From assembly GCF_000425705.1 (NCBI RefSeq), contig NZ_AUDY01000016.1:62001-126000 (forward strand): 64,000 nucleotides of DNA. The letters are read 5' to 3'. The notes under the pieces are model-generated. The model searched no databases. It was not told the DNA's origin and was given only the letters and a program-made list of their open reading frames with translations. This DNA comes from Halobacillus kuroshimensis DSM 18393 (lineage in GTDB: Bacteria > Bacillota > Bacilli > Bacillales > Halobacillaceae). Position 1 is the first letter of the stretch; each line of letters opens with the position of its first letter. The position numbers and the translations under genes were made by a program. This document shows positions 35,180 through 43,937 of the stretch, in pieces.

Positions 35180-36310
35180 ATGACAGTAAAAAATATGACG
35201 ATACAAGACATTGCTCATAAAGTCCTGGATAACGAAGAACTGTTCCTTTTGGATGTCCGCACTAAAGATGCCTACCAGGATTGGAAAATTGAAAGCGGGA
35301 ATTTTTCCTATTTGAATGTTCCCTATTTCGATTTGCTTGATGGTGTCGAAGAGATCATGGAACAACTTCCGAAGAATCAGCCGATTGCTGTCATCTGCGC
35401 CAAAGGCGGCTCTTCACAAATGGTTGCGGAGATGTTGGTTGAGGAAGGGCTGACTGACGTTTATTCCGTAGAGGGCGGCATGAAAGCCTGGAGTGAACAT
35501 TTAGAACCAAGGAAAGTCAGTGACCTTAAAGATGGTGGTGAACTGTATCAGTTTGTCCGCCTTGGGAAAGGGTGCCTTTCCTATATGGTCACATCCGGAG
35601 GCGAAGCAGCCATCATTGATGCGGTAAGGATGACCGAAGCCTACACAGAGTTTGCTGAAAAGCTCGGGGTAACGATTACGAATGTTTTCGATACCCATCT
35701 CCATGCGGACCATATTTCCGGGGGGCGCCGCCTTGCAGAGACGACGGGAGCAGTTTACTGGCTGCCACCGGAGGATGCCGGCGAAGTTGTCTTCAACTAT
35801 CAGCCGCTCCGGGATGCGGATCATGTGCAGATCGGTCAGTCCCATATTGATATTCATGCCCTGTATTCACCAGGACACACGATCGGGTCCACATCTTTTG
35901 TTGTAGATGATAAATTTCTGATGACAGGAGATATTCTATTCATCGACTCCATCGGACGCCCAGATCTGGCTGGAAAGGCTGAAGACTGGGTAGGCGACCT
36001 GAGGGAAACACTATATACCCGTTATAAGGAGCTCTCTGATGAACTCATCGTCCTTCCTGCCCACTTCATGATCATGGATGAATTGAACGAGGACGGCACG
36101 GTAGCGGAAAGGCTGGGAACTTTGTTTTCCCGCAACCACGGCTTGAATATAACGAATGAAGAGGAATTCCGCCGTATGGTTACAGAAAACCTTCCTCCAC
36201 AGCCGAATGCCTATCAACAAATCCGCGAAACGAATATGGGGAAAATCAGCCCCGACCATGAAGAACAGCGGGAAATGGAAATTGGACCAAACCGCTGTGC
36301 TGTAAGGTAA
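35180..36310 (+). CDS. rhodanese-MBL fusion, probable persulfide dioxygenase
   Basis: 376 residues. An N-terminal rhodanese domain (1-105) has Cys73 in [11 protein letters not shown]. The C-terminal metallo-beta-lactamase domain carries the metal set THLHADH (His173, His175, Asp177, His178) and SPGHTIGS, as in ETHE1/CstB non-heme iron persulfide dioxygenases. Domain order is reversed from S. aureus CstB, where the MBL part comes first. Expected reaction: oxidation of glutathione- or bacillithiol-persulfide-type donors to sulfite or thiosulfate. Sulfite would leave through the TauE-type exporter. Confidence 0.9.
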   Translation: MTVKNMTIQDIAHKVLDNEELFLLDVRTKDAYQDWKIESGNFSYLNVPYFDLLDGVEEIMEQLPKNQPIAVICAKGGSSQMVAEMLVEEGLTDVYSVEGGMKAWSEHLEPRKVSDLKDGGELYQFVRLGKGCLSYMVTSGGEAAIIDAVRMTEAYTEFAEKLGVTITNVFDTHLHADHISGGRRLAETTGAVYWLPPEDAGEVVFNYQPLRDADHVQIGQSHIDIHALYSPGHTIGSTSFVVDDKFLMTGDILFIDSIGRPDLAGKAEDWVGDLRETLYTRYKELSDELIVLPAHFMIMDELNEDGTVAERLGTLFSRNHGLNITNEEEFRRMVTENLPPQPNAYQQIRETNMGKISPDHEEQREMEIGPNRCAVR

Positions 36311-36375
36311 ACCATTCCACATGCGTCCGTCCACTACGGGCGCATGCAACCAACTACAAATGAGGAGGAAACAAT

Positions 36376-36606
36376 ATGAACGCAGCAAAAGTACTTGATG
36401 CAAAAGGTCTGGCATGCCCAATGCCAATTGTAAAAACAAAGAAAGCGATGAAAGACGTTGAAGCCGGTGAAGTTCTTGAAATTCACGCTACGGATAAAGG
36501 TGCGAAAAGCGATTTGACAGCATGGGCAAAGTCCGGCGGTCATGAACTGCTGAAACATGAAGAAGAAGACGGCTTATTCAAGTTCTGGATTCAAAAAGGC
36601 GAGTAA
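36376..36606 (+). CDS. tusA: TusA-family sulfur carrier
   Basis: 76 residues, a lone TusA/SirA domain with Cys14 in GLACPMPIVKTKK. It is very similar to the N-terminal domain of the fusion at 34574, which points to a local duplication. It follows the dioxygenase gene by 66 bases with its own GAGGAGG site. It would accept and hand on sulfane sulfur. Confidence 0.93.
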   Translation: MNAAKVLDAKGLACPMPIVKTKKAMKDVEAGEVLEIHATDKGAKSDLTAWAKSGGHELLKHEEEDGLFKFWIQKGE

Positions 36607-36634
36607 GCACACAGATTCACGTATAAAAAATGCA

Positions 36635-36662
36635 GAGGGAACCGGTAGAGGTTCCCTTTTTT
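36635..36662 (+). terminator. hairpin plus T tract between tusA and the exporter gene
   Basis: GGGAACC-GGTAGA-GGTTCCC followed by six T, 16 bases before the exporter start. Partial termination would lower expression of the last gene. Confidence 0.8.
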
Positions 36663-36677
36663 AAGGAGGTCACCTTC

Positions 36678-37454
36678 ATGGAATTTGGATTTATCCTTAC
36701 AATTTTCCTTATCGGTTTTGTCGGTTCCTATGTATCAGGCATGCTCGGAATTGGCGGATCGATCATAAAATATCCGATGCTGCTTTATATTCCACCCCTT
36801 GTCGGTTTTACAGCCTTCACCTCTCATGAAGTTTCCGGAATCAGTGCCGTCCAGGTGTTCTTTGCCACCATCGGCGGTGTGTGGGCATACCGGAAAGGCG
36901 GTTACTTAAATAAGCCGCTGATTATTTATATGGGAATCAGCATTCTGATCGGGAGCTTTATCGGAGGGTACGGGTCGCGCTTCATGCCGGAAGCAGGCAT
37001 CAACCTTGTCTACGGAATCCTCGCCCTTATTGCTACCGTTATGATGTTTATTCCGAAAAATGGACTGGATGACCAGGAGATGGACGACGTGACATTTAAC
37101 CGACCGCTGGCCGCCGGGCTTGCGCTGATTGTTGGGATTGGAGCTGGGATCGTCGGTGCGGCCGGAGCTTTCCTGCTTGTACCGATTATGCTTGTCGTAT
37201 TAAAGATCCCAACAAGAATGACGATTGCTTCTTCTCTGGCGATTACGTTCATTTCTTCCATTGGTGCTACGATTGGGAAGGTTACAACCGGGCAGGTGGA
37301 GTACGCGCCTGCTGCTATTATGATTGTGGCTAGTTTGATTGCAGCCCCTCTCGGAGCATCTGCTGGTAAAAAAGTGAATACAAAGATTCTCCAGACGGTC
37401 CTTGCTGTCCTGATCCTGGCATCGACGGTTAAGATCTGGATGGACATCTTTTAA
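36678..37454 (+). CDS. TauE/SafE-family sulfite exporter
   Basis: 258 residues, eight membrane segments, with duplicated TauE/SafE motif [15 protein letters not shown] in the first half and [15 protein letters not shown] in the second. As the last gene of a persulfide-oxidising operon it most likely exports sulfite or a related sulfur oxyanion. The ATG at 36678 follows AAGGAGG right after the attenuator hairpin. Confidence 0.92.
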   Translation: MEFGFILTIFLIGFVGSYVSGMLGIGGSIIKYPMLLYIPPLVGFTAFTSHEVSGISAVQVFFATIGGVWAYRKGGYLNKPLIIYMGISILIGSFIGGYGSRFMPEAGINLVYGILALIATVMMFIPKNGLDDQEMDDVTFNRPLAAGLALIVGIGAGIVGAAGAFLLVPIMLVVLKIPTRMTIASSLAITFISSIGATIGKVTTGQVEYAPAAIMIVASLIAAPLGASAGKKVNTKILQTVLAVLILASTVKIWMDIF

Positions 37455-37542
37455 AAAGGACCCTCTCCGTTCTTTTCGAACGATCGATAAATGATTTCTT
37501 ATCCATTGTACTTTTCACATGAACTGGTGACGGTCATGTTCC

Positions 37543-37657
37543 GCTTATCGGTGGATGCTTGCCGCGGGCACGGCCTCAGCTGATTTGGACAGGAAGATTA
37601 CCTGCCCAAATGGAACTTCGGCGCATGTTTTCCCCGCAGGTGTCACCACCGATAAGC
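37543..37657. repeat. palindromic intergenic element, copy B
   Basis: The 115-bp element is closed by a perfect 12-bp inverted repeat GCTTATCGGTGG/CCACCGATAAGC. Inside are GCCGCGGGCAC on the left against CCCCGCAGGTG on the right, and a central stem TTTGG.CAGG/CCTG.CCAAA with a 7-base loop. It could fold into a long hairpin as RNA or a cruciform as DNA. Its right half resembles copy A in the CCGCAGG block. No protein is encoded. Confidence 0.75.
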
Positions 37658-37686
37658 TCCTCATAACCGAACCAATTATAAGCCTG

Positions 37687-37729
37687 AAAAAAGGGAGATT
37701 TTCTTTTTACAGAAAATCTCCCTTTTTTT
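37687..37729. terminator. strong hairpin with T tract
   Basis: AAAAAAGGGAGATTTTCT against AGAAAATCTCCCTTTTTT around a short loop. It lies downstream of element B and probably ends the sulfur operon transcript. Confidence 0.85.
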
Positions 37730-37740
37730 GCGTTTTGAAG

Positions 37741-38045
37741 TCATAGAAGCAGCATAGTATACTTCCTTACAACAACTGGAGAACAAACCAGATACCTCAT
37801 GACAGCGAAGCCAAAAGGTTTGTATACACATATACCAGCGGCATCTTCTTACTGGTATAGGAAACATGTAACTTGTACCCGGTCAGGAGGAGTGGCCACC
37901 TCATTTACCGGTACCTTACCTCCATTTTAAAGACGTTTGTGTAGTGAAAGGGTATAACCCCACCCATATGAAAGTTCTTCGAAGTCATCGCCCTTGATCT
38001 ATGAGGTGAACATGCCCATCTACTTTAGGAAACCTTTTCTATTGA
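37741..38045. other. gene-free region, possible structured RNA or decayed element
   Basis: About 300 bases with no plausible gene in any frame. It has an 8-bp stem TATACCAG/CTGGTATA (about 37831-37859) and a perfect AAAAGGTTT/AAACCTTTT pair (37813-37821, 38030-38038) that would enclose 208 bases. No known RNA family was recognised. It lies between the terminators of the sulfur operon and ltaS. Confidence 0.35.
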
Positions 38046-38055
38046 GTGCAGGGCA

Positions 38056-38090
38056 TAAAAAAATCCCTCTGCTTTCAAGCAGAGGGATTT
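38056..38090 (-). terminator. terminator of ltaS
   Basis: Stem AAATCCCTCTGCTT/AAGCAGAGGGATTT followed by a T run on minus, directly after the stop codon. Confidence 0.92.
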
Positions 38091-38093
38091 GGT

Positions 38094-40004
38094 TTATTCT
38101 TCGTTCGATTGAGACTGTTCATCTTCTGTGACCAATTCCGTTTCGTCCAGATAGCGAAGCAGGTCGCCGTATACGATGGAGTCGGACATCTCCAATTCTT
38201 CCTGTGCGGCCGTGAAGCCATCTTCACAGGCAGCTCCATCTTCGACTTCTTCTCCTGTTTCACGATCATAGCATGTCCCTTGAATACCAACGTATTCTTC
38301 GTTGGCAAAGTTTCCGTCTCGTGTAATCATCAGCTGACGGCGGTCTTCATCCAGCAGGTCATGACCGAATTGGACAGGGTTTTCATCTTCAATCCCTAAA
38401 AGGTTCATGAGGGTTGGACGCAGGTCAACTTGTCCACCAACCGTATGATTCTCTTCAGGTTCGATGTCTTTCCCGTAGATAAGGAAAGGAACACGTTGAA
38501 GCTGGAACTGTTCATATTCATTTATTTCTTTTCCTAGATACTCACCCATCGCTTCCTGGTGATTCTCGGAAATGCCGAAGTGATCTCCATAAATGACGAG
38601 AATTGTATTGTCATACAGCTCTGAATTCTTGAAGTCCTCGACGAATTTTTTCAACGCTTCATCCTGATAACGGATGGTTTGGAAGTAACGGTTCAACGTA
38701 CCACTGCTCGTTTCGCCTTCTTCAATGAGTTTCAACTCTTCAGGAAGTGTGAACGGGTAGTGGTTGGTCAGCGTAATCATTTTAGAATAGAAAGGCTGAT
38801 CCAGCTCCTGCATTTTGTTCAAGGAATCTTCAAAGAAGTATTCATCAAGATATCCCCAGCCGTGGGACTTTTCTGTCGTTACCTCATAATCTTCCTTGGA
38901 GAAGAATTCATCATACCCCAGCGAATCATACATCACGTTTCTGTTCCAGAACGTCTTATCATTGGCGTGCATGGAATTTGTAAAGTAGCCATTTTCACCA
39001 AGTACGCTCGGCATCGCTTTATATTCGTTACCGGAGTGCGTAAAGAACACGGCGCCACGGTTTAGAGGATAAAGGGAGTTTGCCAGTAGAAATTCGGAAT
39101 CAGACGTCCGCCCTTGTTTAACCTGGTGATAGAAGTTATCAAAGTAGATCCCTTCTTCTTTCAGGTCGTTGAAGTAAGGGGTCAGCTCCTCCCCGTGCAG
39201 GGTGTTATCCACCACAAAGGTCTGTGTACTCTCCAGTGAAACAGCAATGACGTTCTTCCCTTCAGCTGCACCTTCCAGCCTGTCACTGTCTTCTGTCTGA
39301 TTTTCATTCAAATAGTTAATAACCGGAACAAGCTCATTGCTGTCCGCCAGCGTTTTCTTCATTTCGGTCTTCCCTTGAAGAACAATATCATACACATGAT
39401 AGTTCAATACACCAATGTATTTGACAAGCATGTTGCGGTCAAATGTTCGTTCAAGCAGGTCCGTACGTTCTGTCTCCGCCCATTGAAGGTTTACAATGAA
39501 CAGGGGAATAGCAACGATGGCCAGAACGATTCCCTCCGGCCGCTTCGGTGTGAACGCTTGGAAACGGGAAGGTTTAAGATAAAACAACAGAAAGCCTGCA
39601 GCAATCACATCAACGAACAACCATAAGTCAGCAGGACTCATAATCGTCGTGATACTTCCCCCGAGGTCAGCCAGGTTAGCTACCTGATTTAACATCGGAA
39701 TAGTGATGAAATCATTGTATTCACGATAAAACAACACATTCACATAAAGCAGGATGGATCCTAGAATGTAGGCACCAAACATCCCTCGCCGGCGTCCAAG
39801 CAGAATTCCAACTCCGAACAATAGGAATATACTGCTGAGCGGGTTGAAGGCCAGAATATTCGCCTCATTCGCATTCTCCACACCCAATGTGAAAATGTTT
39901 GTTTGAATATAATACATTTTCAACCAGAATAGACCGATCACAAATGCATAGACTAGTAGTTTCAGTCCTGTTTTTTTGTTTATATATTTATTTCCTGTAA
40001 ACAT
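38094..40004 (-). CDS. ltaS: lipoteichoic acid synthase family protein
   Basis: 636 residues. Five N-terminal membrane segments (to about residue 175) are followed by an extracellular sulfatase-fold domain. The catalytic Thr300 lies in KQGRTSDSE and the metal ligand Glu258 in VSLEST, the same layout as S. aureus LtaS (Thr300). It polymerises glycerol phosphate from phosphatidylglycerol onto a glycolipid anchor. An acidic tail (VTEDEQSQSNEE) is in keeping with halophile surface proteins. The ATG follows GGAGG. A primase or stress-type LtaS paralogue (YfnI, YvgJ, YqgS) cannot be distinguished. Confidence 0.9.
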   Translation of the reverse strand: MFTGNKYINKKTGLKLLVYAFVIGLFWLKMYYIQTNIFTLGVENANEANILAFNPLSSIFLLFGVGILLGRRRGMFGAYILGSILLYVNVLFYREYNDFITIPMLNQVANLADLGGSITTIMSPADLWLFVDVIAAGFLLFYLKPSRFQAFTPKRPEGIVLAIVAIPLFIVNLQWAETERTDLLERTFDRNMLVKYIGVLNYHVYDIVLQGKTEMKKTLADSNELVPVINYLNENQTEDSDRLEGAAEGKNVIAVSLESTQTFVVDNTLHGEELTPYFNDLKEEGIYFDNFYHQVKQGRTSDSEFLLANSLYPLNRGAVFFTHSGNEYKAMPSVLGENGYFTNSMHANDKTFWNRNVMYDSLGYDEFFSKEDYEVTTEKSHGWGYLDEYFFEDSLNKMQELDQPFYSKMITLTNHYPFTLPEELKLIEEGETSSGTLNRYFQTIRYQDEALKKFVEDFKNSELYDNTILVIYGDHFGISENHQEAMGEYLGKEINEYEQFQLQRVPFLIYGKDIEPEENHTVGGQVDLRPTLMNLLGIEDENPVQFGHDLLDEDRRQLMITRDGNFANEEYVGIQGTCYDRETGEEVEDGAACEDGFTAAQEELEMSDSIVYGDLLRYLDETELVTEDEQSQSNEE

Positions 40005-40213
40005 TGTAAAACCTCCGTTAATTTTACATTACCCTATTTTAACTCATCTTATTTCATTTTTGTACCATTAAGGCGATAGTTTTAAAACTCTGACACATTT
40101 ACCCTTGTTTTATTACAGGTTTGTCATGGAAAAATGAACCTCTTGGCCTATGACACTTAAAAGTTACTATCTATACATAATTTTTTCATAGTTCGTCATT
40201 TTCTCTCCTTTTT

Positions 40214-40244
40214 ATGTTAACCTATTATAAAATAAGTTTACAAA
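40214..40244 (+). promoter_or_regulatory. BirA-type operator upstream of bioY
   Basis: TGTTAACC (40215-40222) and GTTTACAA (40236-40243) form the split palindrome of the biotin-repressor site (TTGTTAACC-spacer-GGTTAACAA) with 13 bases between the halves, just before the bioY ribosome site. The spacer AT-richness would include the -10. Confidence 0.82.
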
Positions 40245-40257
40245 AGGAGGTTGATGT

Positions 40258-40830
40258 ATGTCCTACGAAAGCAGAAAGCTTCGATTTTTGTTAAATAGTG
40301 CGATTTTTGCCGCAATAACGGCCATTATGGCTCAAGTTGAAATCCCTCTTCCCGTTGTACCAATCAGCGGCCAGACACTTGCGGTCGGTTTAACCGCCAC
40401 GATTCTCGGTAGCCGACAGGGCGCAGCAGCTATGGTTGGATATATGGCTTTGGGTGCGGTAGGAATGCCTGTATTTGCAGGGTTCAGCGGAGGACCCCAG
40501 GTTCTTGCCGGACCGACGGGAGGATACATTTTTGGATTCATACTCAGTGCATTTATAACTGGATATATCCTCGAAAAAACGTCATTCAACTTAGGATGGG
40601 CGTTGGCGGCGAATACGGCCGGGATGGTCATCACTCTTCTATGTGGAATCCTGCAGTTGAAATTCGTCCTGGATATAAGCTGGACCGCAGCACTTGCCAC
40701 CGGTGCCTATCCTTTTATAGCGGTCGGATTGATCAAGGCTTTTCTTGCCTCCTGGCTGGGCATTACGGTCAGAAAAAGACTGGTGGCCGGGCAGTTCATT
40801 AAACAATCCGCACCTAAGGAAGCCTCCTAG
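40258..40830 (+). CDS. bioY: biotin transporter S component BioY
   Basis: 190 residues with six membrane segments and BioY signatures (MAQVEIPLPVVPISGQTLAVGL, GMPVFAGFSGG, GPTGGYIFGF). It binds biotin and works with the shared ECF module or alone at low affinity. The BirA-type operator upstream indicates repression when biotin is sufficient. The ATG follows AAAAGGAGG. No bio biosynthesis gene is adjacent. Confidence 0.95.
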   Translation: MSYESRKLRFLLNSAIFAAITAIMAQVEIPLPVVPISGQTLAVGLTATILGSRQGAAAMVGYMALGAVGMPVFAGFSGGPQVLAGPTGGYIFGFILSAFITGYILEKTSFNLGWALAANTAGMVITLLCGILQLKFVLDISWTAALATGAYPFIAVGLIKAFLASWLGITVRKRLVAGQFIKQSAPKEAS

Positions 40831-40895
40831 TTCTATTGCCCGGGAAATAAGGCGCACTCATAATTACCGGCCTTTCGGGAAGCCTATTCCTGGAG

Positions 40896-41162
40896 GTGAT
40901 TGATCTGAAACCTTATTTATGTCCGGGATGCAAAACAAACCGTTCGCGCTTTAACGTCATTGAACAGCAGGCAATGCCGGTCAAGATGGACCCGCAGACT
41001 GGAGAGAAACACCCATCTTATACTGCAGAGACCATGGATGCCTTTCATCTCGCTTATCAAGGACCCGCCATTAAGGTCCAGTGCGGGGCCTGTGGTCTGA
41101 TTGAAGATGAAGCCTCTTTCATAGCATTTGCTGGACACCAGCGTATGAATGGAACCCCCTGA
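40896..41162 (+). CDS. small zinc-ribbon protein, function unknown
   Basis: Up to 88 residues with two CxxC pairs, CPGC near the N-terminus and CGAC near the C-terminus, spaced to form a zinc ribbon. The reading frame opens with GTG at 40896, but that codon lies within the Shine-Dalgarno GGAGGTGAT (40892-40900). By spacing, translation probably starts at CTG (40905) or ATT (40899). The protein is short and hydrophilic. It lies 66 bases after bioY and may be co-transcribed. Terminator follows. Confidence 0.75.
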   Translation: MIDLKPYLCPGCKTNRSRFNVIEQQAMPVKMDPQTGEKHPSYTAETMDAFHLAYQGPAIKVQCGACGLIEDEASFIAFAGHQRMNGTP

Positions 41163-41184
41163 ATAGAATCAGAGGGTTCTTTTT
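41153..41184 (+). terminator. terminator of the zinc-ribbon gene
   Basis: AACCCCCTGA-ATAGAA-TCAGAGGGTT followed by CTTTTT, overlapping the stop codon. It also faces the converging permease gene. Confidence 0.8.
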
Positions 41185-42548
41185 CGTCGTATATTCAAAC
41201 GGAACCCTCCCCGGGTGAGAAAGAAGACTATAAGAAGGAGAACTGAAGGTGGATACACCATAACGGCGGCTGTGAATACATATCCCGCCAATCGATTCCA
41301 CGAAGCGGGATAAAAGGATTCTTCATTCACTTTCTTCATCTCTTCCAACACGCTCCCTTTCAAGTCATAACCCGTCCAACAAGCAATGGCCAATGCCTGG
41401 ATACACGAAGAAACCAAAGAAAAACCGAGCATCCCCTGAATAACCATCACCGCACATCCATAAATAACAAGCAGGGGGTTCATCCATTTCACATAAGTAA
41501 GGGCGAGCTGTTCATCCTCAACTGGGATAAATCGAAATACCGTCGGCTGTTTAAAAAAGTTGTGAAAGATACTGGTCGACACTTCAACAAAGATAAAAGC
41601 AGCCAGCGGCACCGTTAAAAATATCATCCAGTCCACCTGAAGTGGAACTACGACTATAATAAGGACGCCCGCTGTTAGGGAAGAAATCAGATAGTTGTAG
41701 GATTCTTTTCCATGGGACAGCCAGATCCGATCATACAAACGCTTAGGATAAAACCAACTGCTTCTCCTTCTCTGAACAGCAGCCGTAAAACGCCTGGGTG
41801 GTTTCACAGCGACATTCGTCACTTGATTGACCAGCCACAGGTTCCAAACCTTTGCATCGTTCCGTTCCGCAATCCTGCCCCAGGAAGGTTCATAATAATA
41901 AAAGCAGGCACTGGAAGCTGCGGCAGCCCATACCAGTGTTCCAATAACCAGCCCAAGGAAGGATCCTGCAGTATAGCCGGCCGTTATAACCATTCCCCCT
42001 GCAGCGGCAAGCACCAGTTTGATATACCACGGTGTGCTGTATAACCTCCATTGAATCCACACCTCAAACAAAAGACTGACTCCATACACGATAAGAAATA
42101 AAAGGATAAAGGCTGACGATAGTGGAGTTAAACATCCGGCTGACGATAGCAAAACGGCTGCCAGAAGGAGGGTCTTCCCTGCCTTCTCCCTGTATAAATA
42201 AAAAAGAATGTCCCGTCTGGAATGAGGAAGAAGGCTGAGGTGAAGTTCTGATGAAGTAAAAGGCAGCGAGGAGTCCTTGAAAGCTGCCATACAAGCTCTC
42301 ACCCACACAGCAAGGGGAAGAAAAGGGAGATACATCAAGGCTCGTTTTTCCAATGTTTGAAAAAACGGGGTGAAATCTTTCAACCAGTCAAGACTGATGA
42401 AGAATAATATAACAGCCATGACCCCGGCATAAAGAAATACAACAGGATCATACAACGTATGAAACGACTTTCGATACAAAAGCATTTTTTTCTGCCGACG
42501 ACTTCGTTTCAATACCCGAAAAACCTGCCAGCTCTCCGACCTGTTCAT
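41169..42548 (-). CDS. ABC transporter permease, EcsB-like
   Basis: 459 residues with about ten membrane segments (paired hydrophobic stretches at the N-terminus, 100-200 and 285-440) and no ATPase motif. It overlaps the ATPase gene upstream by four bases (ATGA). The ATPase/permease pair and size resemble EcsAB, which affects secretion, competence and intramembrane proteolysis in Bacillus. EcsB of B. subtilis is about 50 residues shorter and no ecsC follows, so this is a paralogue or a relative, not a firm orthologue. Confidence 0.75.
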   Translation of the reverse strand: MNRSESWQVFRVLKRSRRQKKMLLYRKSFHTLYDPVVFLYAGVMAVILFFISLDWLKDFTPFFQTLEKRALMYLPFLPLAVWVRACMAAFKDSSLPFTSSELHLSLLPHSRRDILFYLYREKAGKTLLLAAVLLSSAGCLTPLSSAFILLFLIVYGVSLLFEVWIQWRLYSTPWYIKLVLAAAGGMVITAGYTAGSFLGLVIGTLVWAAAASSACFYYYEPSWGRIAERNDAKVWNLWLVNQVTNVAVKPPRRFTAAVQRRRSSWFYPKRLYDRIWLSHGKESYNYLISSLTAGVLIIVVVPLQVDWMIFLTVPLAAFIFVEVSTSIFHNFFKQPTVFRFIPVEDEQLALTYVKWMNPLLVIYGCAVMVIQGMLGFSLVSSCIQALAIACWTGYDLKGSVLEEMKKVNEESFYPASWNRLAGYVFTAAVMVYPPSVLLLIVFFLTRGGFRLNIRRKRTL

Positions 42549-43234
42549 TTGTGCTCCCTCCTTTCCAGTCTCTCAAAAGATTCGACAGGGCCGGAGGAAG
42601 ACACAGAACCATTTTTCAACATGACGTATGTATCTGCCAGAGCTTTCACTTTGTCCAGCTGGTGAGTGGTCAGAATAATCGTCATGCCCTGTTCTTTTCT
42701 GCGAATCAACTCTTCTTCTAAATATTGACCAGCGTATACATCCAGGCCCATAAAAGGTTCGTCAATAAACAAAACAGGAACATCAGGGAGGAGGGCACAA
42801 ATCGTCTGAACCTTCTGCCTCATCCCTTTAGATAACGCTTCTGGATAGTCATCCTTCTTGTCTGTGATTTCAAAGGCGTCCATATACCTATCAACTCTGG
42901 CTGCAAAGATATCTTCATCAATGGAGTAGCTCCGCCTGTATAGATCAAAATGCTGCCGGGTCGTTAGTTCACTGAACAGCAGCGGCTCTTCCGGGATATA
43001 ACTGAATAAACGCTTATAGTTCTTCAAATGGTCATCCATGCTTTCCTGCTGAATCTTAATCAACCCCGATAGCTTTCCTCTCATACCAATCATCGTTTTC
43101 ATCAACGTCGATTTGCCTGCTCCATTATGACCGACCAAGGCAAGGATTTCTCCAGGCCAAGCCTGAAGATTCACGTGTTGTAAGATCGGATTTCCGCCAA
43201 TTTCCACTGAACAGTTCTCTACACGAAGTACCAA
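42545..43234 (-). CDS. ABC transporter ATPase, EcsA-like
   Basis: 229 residues with Walker A GHNGAGKST near residue 35, signature LSKGMRQKVQ, Walker B VLFIDEPF and switch His in TTHQLD. The start is TTG at 43234, six bases after GAGGAGGG. It energises the permease encoded next. Confidence 0.88.
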   Translation of the reverse strand: MVLRVENCSVEIGGNPILQHVNLQAWPGEILALVGHNGAGKSTLMKTMIGMRGKLSGLIKIQQESMDDHLKNYKRLFSYIPEEPLLFSELTTRQHFDLYRRSYSIDEDIFAARVDRYMDAFEITDKKDDYPEALSKGMRQKVQTICALLPDVPVLFIDEPFMGLDVYAGQYLEEELIRRKEQGMTIILTTHQLDKVKALADTYVMLKNGSVSSSGPVESFERLERREHK

Positions 43235-43285
43235 GTATATCCCTCCTCGTACAATGGTTTACGTAATTTTCCAATAAAAAGTTTC

Positions 43286-43322
43286 AAAAAAATAAGCCCT
43301 CTCCTGTGTAAAGAGCGGGCTT
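43286..43322 (-). terminator. terminator of the par-like operon
   Basis: AAGCCC.CTC/GAG.GGGCTT stem with T-rich tail on minus, five bases after the stop. Confidence 0.75.
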
Positions 43323-43326
43323 ACGA

Positions 43327-43926
43327 TTATTGATTCATCCTAGAAAGAAAATCTCCGAGCAGGTCATCATCCTCTTCCTCGGTCTCCTCCGACGATTCCG
43401 CATCACGGAGGTCGTCCTGGAAATGGCCAAGGTCCAGTCCATCCAAATCATCGTCTCCGGTTGTATCCAACACCGGCTCCTGCACCTCTTCTCCTGCTTC
43501 CTCTCCGTCAGGAATAACGGGAACTTGAGGTTCATCAGATGCAGCGATTTCTTCCTGAAGATACAGGGCTTCATCTATATCATAAGCGCGGCTGTTCAGG
43601 GAAGCCAGTAGTGTTGTGGCACGAACCGGATCCATGATGAGTTGATGGAGGATACTGCCGATCAACGCTTCGGAATGTTCATGCTTCATCCAGTTTCTCT
43701 GCTCTTTCGACAAGGCTTTCGGAAGGGGAACTGTAATCGTTTCTTTATCCTTGGAAAGAGATTCATTCACTCCGTCCATAACGAACTGAGCAATACGGCT
43801 GGAAAAATTGCGCCGTTCCGTCTCTTTCAAATGCGACAATTGTTTCAATAAATGATCCGGAGTGTCCGAGGGGACACGAAATGTAATCGACTGCCCCCGT
43901 TCGACACTTTTTCTAGATGAACTCAT
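43327..43926 (-). CDS. ParR-like ribbon-helix-helix adaptor
   Basis: 199 residues. The N-terminal part (GQSITFRVPSDTPDHLLKQL, FSSRIAQFVMDGV) has the strand-helix-helix pattern of RHH DNA-binding proteins such as ParR. A middle helical part follows, and the C-terminal third is highly acidic (EEVQEPVLDTTGDDDLDGLD, EETEEEDDDLLGDFLSRMNQ), comparable to the ParM-binding tail of ParR. It starts 11 bases after the actin-like gene, the same order as parM-parR on plasmids. The call rests on fold pattern and context, not on a recognised family name. Confidence 0.72.
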   Translation of the reverse strand: MSSSRKSVERGQSITFRVPSDTPDHLLKQLSHLKETERRNFSSRIAQFVMDGVNESLSKDKETITVPLPKALSKEQRNWMKHEHSEALIGSILHQLIMDPVRATTLLASLNSRAYDIDEALYLQEEIAASDEPQVPVIPDGEEAGEEVQEPVLDTTGDDDLDGLDLGHFQDDLRDAESSEETEEEDDDLLGDFLSRMNQ

Positions 43927-43937
43927 GAATGATCACC

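Noticed and set aside
23415-40852. Shared 15-mer ATTGCCCGGGAAATA after ligD and after bioY
   Set aside because: Identical block near 23420 and 40838, but there is no wider similarity or symmetry beyond CCCGGG; too short to call a repeat family from two copies.
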